Shown: positions 57,620 through 64,000 of the stretch, piece after piece | How positions within the stretch are numbered: position 1 is the first letter of the stretch | Layout of the letters: every line of letters begins with the position of its first letter | Origin: Sclerodactyla briareus | Lineage: Eukaryota; Echinodermata; Holothuroidea; Dendrochirotida; Sclerodactylidae | DNA length: 64,000 nt | Direction: 5' to 3' | Assembly (NCBI GenBank): GCA_026419785.1 | Contig: JAODTK010000445.1 | Coordinates: forward strand, 310,001 to 374,000 | Notes under the pieces: model-generated | Databases searched by the model: none | What the model saw: the letters and a program-made list of their open reading frames with translations, nothing else | Told to the model about the DNA's origin: nothing | Translations under genes and position numbers: made by a program

Positions 57620-59228
57620 TATGGAACTGGGATGAACCGCGGGGGGTCTATTCTCGCCATTCACATATTGCTCTATACAATCCCTGTTATGTATTGCACT
57701 GAATAAGATACATAAAACCTAACTTCACGATGCGCTCAATGGAAATATATTACAGGAGCACAAAGAACAACACGCGAACGCACACACACATCATAGACTG
57801 GTTTGTCGCGATCGTATCGATAAAACTCAAAGTTATTCATGCATGTCAGTCGTTTATTAAAGAGACTGTGTCGTCTAGTGGTGGCAACCGGCGAAGAAGC
57901 GATGATATATCACCGTACAATTCGTCCCGATATACAGCGAGACGGACTCGACCATCATTCGTGGGGTGTTGTGAGACGATGTTAGCTTACCCAATAGTAG
58001 TCAGCACCATAGCTCTCCATCTCCAGCTGTATATGTCCCGCTGAGTGGCACCGTCGACATCGAATCTGACGTCTTTCTCTCTCTCGGCATACTTCGATTA
58101 TCTCTTTTATTGGAAACAGTACGGCAGTCCTGCTGGAGATGTGGGTGATCACGGTTATCTTACGTCGGGTGTTGCTCCAATATTCGCTTGTAAGCATCTA
58201 TAATATTGTCTTTATCCCGTATCGGGAAGGGGATGTCGAACATGATCAGCTCCACACCTGCAGACAAAAAATAATCCATCATGCTTGATCACACCAATGC
58301 TAGAGATAGAGTGCCGTAATAAAATATGCCAAATGATATCCAAATCTATCGAGTTTATAAACATGTAGCCTACCTCTAGGTATCCCTAGTCGCTACTGAA
58401 ATTAGTTCGATGTAGTGGTTTATTGACGGAGTTTTTGACCATGTCCTCACCACATGACTTTGAATATCCTTGACTGATGACGAAAGGCATGAGAGTTCTT
58501 TCTCTCCGTATCTACAGTCCACTAAGACGTTAAATTCAAAAGCAATACACAAACTATGCTGTTTGTTCTAATGCTAGCATGTTCTTTGAAAATTTGTGCT
58601 GACAAGCTTCTTGAGGTTTGACCTCCAATAACCCCGACCATGATGTCTTTACATCTTATACCATTTTATTCCGACACGGTACGTGCCGCCCCGTTCTCAG
58701 ACACTCGGTAGGACCATTATTTTCGTTTGTGGCGTGACCGCTCATCACCTTGGATGACTTGACCAATGCCAAAAACATTCATTCATTCCATTCAATATAT
58801 CTGCAACCCATATCCTTATCTTGGAATCTGATACATGTTTCCATATATCAGATGATCGATCTATTCTCTACTGTACTGATGATCTATTGTGGAAAAGAAA
58901 TTAAATTGAAATGAAATGAAATATTTCATTTTATTGATACCTGCTTACGTTCTTCAGATATCGTGATAACATAATTGTCCACGTGTACCAACACATTGTA
59001 TCTCTATCAGTCCCTGTCAGTCGTGGTGTCTGATAAAAGAAACCACTCATCATATCGGGCAACCAGGCGAGACATTTAATGCAGTCGCCTTGTTTTATCA
59101 GTAGTTGTTCTCTGGATGTGTATTCCTAGAAACAAGAAATGGATGTTACCACCATCAGTAAAGTCTTTTTTTTTTCAAGCAATGGGATTTTTCGTACATT
59201 AGGTTGAAAGTGAAGGAGTCATAACGCC
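57620..59228. other. Unannotated stretch with one repeat motif
   Basis: Contains the fourth GACCT..CTGCAACCCATAT motif at 58747-58815. Overlapping frames at 57730-58197 on both strands have no recognised domain. CT-rich patch at 58074-58087. Confidence 0.45.
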
Positions 59229-59230
59229 TA

Positions 59231-60565
59231 AAGCTGCTTTTACTAGGCACGCGAATGCGCGAATAGGCGAATACGCGATTCGCCTGGCTGGCGAGGAATC
59301 GCGTGTCGCGTGTCGCGTGTCGCGGGGGTATTTACTAGGCACGCGAATCGCGAATCTCGAAATAAAATTCGCAGGGGGACACAGAACTAGATGAGCGGCT
59401 ATTTAGCGCTATTTAGCGCGAAAACGGACAAGAAACATGGCGCTCGCAAAGCACATCAATTAGGCAAGATGTCATTATTGCCACAGGATATACCTCTTCA
59501 TTGAAGAAAATACAGAGGAGACGCAGGTCACCCAATTGACGACAATGACTGTAGGCTATGGGTCCTGTATCTCCTTCGGGGGAATTTCCAAGGGGGGGGG
59601 GGGTGGGGAAATGGCGACCACTCTTAAAAAACAAAAGAGTGAATGTACACTCCCATGAAGTGTGCGGTGTGATCATCACTCCATTCCACTCCATTTCACT
59701 CCATTGTAGAAATCTTCGCCCATTATGGAGCATACTTCACTCTTCTAGAGTGGAATTCGAAGTGTGCTGACTGACCACTCCAATGTTTCCATAGAGAGCA
59801 CGAGTACGGATCTTCGCCCATTATAGAGTGATAGTTCACTCTATTAGAGTGAAATTCCACTCTACATTCGAGGTTTGCTGAGTGACTACTTCATTAGAGT
59901 GAAATTCACTCTTTTGCTTTTAAGAGCCTGCATGAGTGACATGGGTTTTTAATAGACATTGGCATGATATTTTCCGGGATGACGTTGTCAGTAGTTTTGG
60001 TTATTTCATGCCATGGGTGGGTTAGAAGAAGGCCTAGAAAATATACATTCCCTGGGCCTGGTCGATTTCCCGAAGTAGATCTATCCAACCCGAGGCGGAG
60101 ATTCCCGAAGACCTTGGGGAGAATTCCCACCGATCAGGGTATACTTAATTAAAAACTCTCCAAACAATCCATCCATGCCGTCTATTCGAAAATATGGCCA
60201 CAGTTAGAATAATGCAAGTATAGACTATGTAGGTCTAATTACAAGCGAAATGAAGGGAATTGCAACGATGTATGTGACACGAAGGCCTATTTTGCAGCAA
60301 AATACTGAATTCTCGTATTACGTGTCCCAGTCGGCGGTCCATATCGGTCATAAATCCCGAGCTGTCGCGCGCGCGACACGCGCGATTTGAATGGTCACAA
60401 GACAATTCGGTTTTTGTCGCGACTCGCGACAAAAAAATAGCACATTCTCACATTCGCGGATCGCGTGCCTAAAGAAATAGGACCCATATAAAAAAAAAAA
60501 ACACAGGATCGAAAAATAGTCTGTAGCGTACGCACATTCGCGTGCCTAGCTAGTAAAAGCACCTT
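59231..60565. mobile_element. DNA transposon with doubled CGCGAAT-rich inverted ends
   Basis: The left end AAGCTGCTTTTACTAGGCAC then GCGAATGCGCG (59231) is inverted at the right end (reverse complement from 60565: AAGGTGCTTTTACTAGCTAG then GCACGCGAATGTGCG). TA lies next to both ends (59229-59230 and 60566-60567), consistent with a TA target. Each end has a second internal copy of TAGGCACGCGAAT about 90 bp inward (left near 59333, right near 60451 inverted). CpG-rich patches (GTGTCGCG)3 at 59300-59325 and GCGCGCGCGACACGCGCG near 60365 face each other. No transposase frame. Superfamily unassigned. Confidence 0.8.
59640..59925. repeat. CACTC/GAGTG palindromic repeat inside transposon
   Basis: Two units of about 100 bp start ATCTTCGCCCATTATRGAG (near 59710 and 59811) and continue through TTCACTCT, TAGAGTG, a TTCGAAG/TTCGAGG phrase and TGCTGASTGACYACT. 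TTCACTCTA-T-TAGAGTGAA (59835-59853) is a perfect hairpin, and related CACTCY motifs recur from 59640 to 59925. Confidence 0.75.
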
Positions 60566-60877
60566 TAATGGAGGTTTGTGGGACCCGAACGCGGGGAATC
60601 GGGGGGAAAAAATGACACGACACTCTAAACCACGGTTAGTAGAGCCTTCGACAACAAGAAATGACGCGCTCAATTATAGAACTTGTTTGCCGACTGACTT
60701 ACAATGTAAAGTATGGTAAGTATAGGGGCCACAAAAAACCTTCGTTTTCCTGCACCACCATATTGGCCTGATTAATGACCGAGCCGTAGCAATGGAAGTG
60801 CATAGAAGTATTTTGTCACCGGCCTGTAATGCTGAGTCGCCAGGGCTATATCGATACCTGCCGTGACGAGAAGAAGG

Positions 60878-60886
60878 AATAATAAT

Positions 60887-60924
<38 letters not shown>

Positions 60925-60968
60925 TAATAAGAATAGAATAATAATAATAATAATATAATAATAATAAA
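60878..60968. repeat. (AAT)n microsatellite
   Basis: About 90 bases of AATAATAAT with small interruptions such as AATTAATAAT and AAGAATAGAAT. The overlapping Leu/Tyr/Ile frame is a translation of the repeat. Confidence 0.95.
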
Positions 60969-60969
60969 T

Positions 60970-62230
60970 GTAAATGGCACAGTGACTCACTTATCAATTC
61001 CTAGTAATCAGATGTTATATGATGGTATACTGCAATCTGTTTGAATGATGTCTATGAGCGTTTTTGGAACATTTGATCAACACCAAAGCCTGCATGAGTT
61101 GGTCAAAATGCATCAATTTATCAGTTACGTCAAGGCATGACTACCAAAATTTAACCTATTGAGTGAAATTTTACCTCAATTTCATGAATAACTCATATTG
61201 GTCATGGTGACAAAACTGACTTCACGATCCTCCGATATATTGGCAGAGGAAGTCGCTGATCGTTAAAACAAACTATTTGCCAAAATTCACCCAGAGATAA
61301 CCTTGGCCCCCAATTCCCGGACACTCCATACAGTCTATACCATCAATCAATGGCAGGGGGGGGCGGAGTGTTTTCGAAAACAAAGTGGGGGGGGGGGGAC
61401 ACATCAAATGCAAATGACCATTCAAGCGGAGCGCCACAATTGGTTGGGCGGAGCGGACAAGCGACAAATTTCGATTTCCCTACCTCCAGATCTGAAGATC
61501 GACGGAAACGGCACTTGCCAGGCTCAATAGCACCATCACATGTGTGATTTGAGTACAAGGACAGACAAAAAGTTGTCATGTGATACTAGATGATTTACCG
61601 AGTATCACACATGGAGTATTTTTGTTACTACTTCGCTACTCTGGCTTCTGTTGCGTCACCAGGGGTCTACTGAACGGTCTCTGGTGTGGGATCGAAGGGG
61701 AGGGGGGGGGGGGCCCTATCGGCTAACGGGACCACTCAAATTTGATGAGAAGAAAGAAAAAAGTTGTACCGAATTTACAAGCGTCACCGGAGGAAACTAC
61801 CGGCGCACACGGAGCGCGCGAAAAAAATTGCTGTTTCCGGCATTTTATCGAAAAATGACAGGAAAAATTCAGGCATTTTTTCCCTTTGTTCTTTTCCTTC
61901 CAATTTTTCGGGGGGGGGAGGCAATCTTCCCAAGGCTTCTGAAAATAATCGAGTGAACGAATGATTGGATGCTTTACATCGCATATTGCCTACAACGCTG
62001 GAGAAAAACGCCATTGCGCGCGACGAAACACTTGACCACATAGCACTTTTGGCTATTCGATTTAAAATTCAAGAACTCGGCATGAAGCAGGGGTTAATCC
62101 TTCACTTCGGCCCTCGTCGGATCCAGATTCTTAACCTGGCCGCACTGAATTAGTGGACTTAGACAATTTCCAACGCGAGTATGGTTTGGGAGACAAAAAT
62201 TGAATCAGTTTAGAGTATACCAAAATCGGG
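60970..62230. other. Unannotated stretch with G-runs
   Basis: 61386-61400 (ACAAAGTGGGGGGGGGGGGG) and 61700-61714 are G-runs; 61909-61919 is another. Frames across them (61303-61579, 61651-62041) are unreliable. 61085-61230 has faint similarity to the other TGACCT-type repeats. No gene recognised. Confidence 0.45.
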
Positions 62231-62249
62231 CATGTGCCTATTTTTTTCA

Positions 62250-62350
62250 CACGGTCCGGAAAAGTGGGGGGGGGGGGACAAACGAGTATGATATCCCCCA
62301 CTTTGAAAGTGGGGGACATGTCCCCCCGTCCCCCACCTGTGACCGCCCAT
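62250..62350. repeat. CCCCCACTTT palindrome region
   Basis: CCCCCACTTT-G-AAAGTGGGGG (about 62296-62316) is a perfect 10 bp inverted repeat. It lies between a G-run (AAAAGTGGGGGGGGGGGGG, 62262-62278) and GGGACATGTCCCCCCGTCCC. A related AAAGTG plus G-run is at 61383-61400. It looks like the end of a small repeated element on the minus strand. Confidence 0.55.
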
Positions 62351-62785
62351 GATCATGGTAATTTGACTGACTATACTTTGTCAATCCAATTGTCATTCCG
62401 TAGAGAAGGAGAAACATGTTATGTGACCGCCAAAATGCCCCGTGTGCCACAAATTTCCCCTTTTGACTTTCTTCCTGAACCCCCATATGTCCATTGGTCA
62501 ATGATACTACGGACAATATTATCATTATTCATTTTATTTTTCATGTTATTGAGGAGCAACCGTTTGACTGTCCAAATTGACGTCGACCCTGGTTTGTTCG
62601 AAACATAGGAGGGGAAGCATCTTGCGTATTTCAGAATGACCCCAAATGAGTGATGACCTTCAACCTTAAATTCTGGAAAACAACCTAGATGACCCTTCAC
62701 TTGGCCATCGATCTGACAAAGTGCACATGATCCATTGAACTGAATGAAGGGTTGGGGAGGAGGAGTACTGGTAGCGATTCGAATG

Positions 62786-62965
62786 TGTATGTGTGCGTCC
62801 GTTGTGTGTGTGTGCGTGTGCGTGATGTGGTGAAGCGAGTGTGTGACGTATGTGTGTGTGCGTTTGTGTGTGGGTGCGCGCGCGTGTGTGTGATGTGTGC
62901 GTGCGTGTGTGTGGTGTGATGTGGGGATGTGTGCGTGGGGTGTGTGGTGCGGCGTGTGGGTCTGT
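62786..62965. repeat. (GT)n / GTGTGC microsatellite
   Basis: About 180 bases of GT-rich simple sequence with GC and GA interruptions. Frames rich in Thr/His or Cys/Val are translations of the repeat. Confidence 0.95.
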
Positions 62966-64000
62966 CACATTTAATGGTTTTCCGCAAATACCAAAAAAGT
63001 GTGAGTGCCTGAACATCGTAAAAATTTTACACACTGACTCCTAAACAGTCACAAAACACACCTTCCTTTCAAATTAGGCAAAAATTATCGAAATTTTTTT
63101 TTGTTTGAGATTGTGGGTGGGAACAATTTTGGGCAATATCTCATTTTTCCCCAGAGGGGTTGTTCTTTGTGTGTACACATGCACATTCCATATGGGAGTA
63201 TTTCGCCCAGTTAATTGCATAACATTTGTTAAACGTTTGGTGGCTATCAGAGCCAGAAAAGATTGAGCTAAAGCAGACCCATGTCGGGCTGTGAGGGAAA
63301 ATCCCCAATCGGTATATATCCCAATGAAGTTAGTGCTTATACCGGTATCATTGGTATTATGCTATTATTTAAACCAACTGTTACTTACATGTACTTGGCT
63401 ACAAACCGTACATTCCTTCGAATCCCTCTGGGTGCTTCCAGCAGCACCCCCCCCCCACCCCAACCCCTCTGCCCAGACCAGAGCTATATAACCATCCCGT
63501 GACCACGTGCTAATAGAAGTTTCAATTCTGCATTGCAGTTGGTCTTACAGAAATGTCACATAATCGACCAGAATAGCTGAAACAATGACAAGCCTCGCTG
63601 GAGTCATAGTAGGATTATTTGAATACCCCACTGATTGGAGCATTTGATGGACGCGAATGGAGGGAGTGAGGAAATCTCATCCAAGCGATTACACCCAATC
63701 CTGACAGATTGTAGGATAGGCTATGCGTTCATTCAACAAACACGACTTTGGGAATATCATACGTTAACCTGGAAGGCGGCGGAAGGGAGAGAGCGATCAT
63801 GCTTTTTAATATTACACGCGGATAGTGATAAATAAGCTCAAAAAAAGGTACCGTATAAGGATCGTGCAATTGGTGGCTACCCAATGCTCAGATCGAAGTA
63901 GTTAGCGACCTTTTAACCAACTTCGGTGTAGTCACTGTACTGACCCCGATGCTAAAAAAAATGTTGTTGTTTTGTATAGCGAGAACGGGTTAATGAAGGA
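62966..64000. other. Unannotated stretch to window end
   Basis: No recognised repeat, exon or RNA. A C-run lies at 63450-63458. Short frames at 63281-63502 and 63635-63835 lack domains. Confidence 0.45.

Noticed and set aside
62666-63044. His/Thr-rich and Cys/Val-rich frames
   Set aside because: Translations of the GT-rich microsatellite at 62786-62965.

Overview
This window looks like repeat-rich, mostly non-coding nuclear DNA from an animal, most likely a marine invertebrate. An echinoderm or related deuterostome is my impression from the mix of CR1/L2-like LINE ends, tRNA-derived SINEs and short non-autonomous DNA transposons, but nothing here proves it. No bacterial gene organisation, rRNA, intact tRNA or CRISPR array is visible. 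No open reading frame exceeds about 185 codons, and the longest ones run through homopolymers or simple repeats. Repeat copies and coding relics differ by many one-base gains and losses, often at homopolymers, so either old neutral decay or uncorrected long-read errors limit any protein-level reading.

Layout. 1-930: degenerate dispersed repeat in several copies. 2505-4165: about six copies of a 260 bp tandem unit with G-runs. 5573-6022: tRNA-derived SINE, followed at 6031-6911 by a coding-like stretch that changes frame three times. 8203-8314: short tandem repeat. 9984-11020 and 14942-15523: two copies of one element, the first split by a reverse-strand SINE, with a coding-like frame-shifted stretch at 14287-14894 beside the second. 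16690-17200: reverse-strand LINE reverse-transcriptase relic. 18530-18785: SINE body. 21905-22487: hAT-like element with an exact 8 bp target duplication. 22640-29500: reverse-strand exon candidates with good splice sites, the best case for a host gene, with a forward LINE relic at 23070-23540 in one of its introns.

33280-35255: nested DNA transposons with long GATACGATA-rich inverted ends. 36164-36608: small element packed with AACGTT palindromes. 36870-37046: inverted ATA/ATT microsatellite. 37251-37387 and 44928-45110: two copies of a small G-rich element, the second flanked by GTTAGAG duplications. 37755-38024: LINE 3' end. 38490-38790: reverse SINE. 44700-46660: LINE interrupted by the small element and a SINE. 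47220-47304 and 48050-48203: oppositely oriented CATA/TATG microsatellites. 57270-57500: LINE RT fragment. 59229-60567: DNA transposon with CGCGAAT-rich doubled ends. 60878-60968 and 62786-62965: AAT and GT microsatellites.

How it fits together. The window is best read as an intron or intergenic landscape built by successive insertions. Several are ordered: a SINE inside element A, a SINE and a small element inside a LINE, and one GATA-end transposon inside another. At least one probable host gene lies on the minus strand near the middle. I found no complete new biological system. The most checkable novelties are the structured non-autonomous transposons and the unassigned minus-strand gene.
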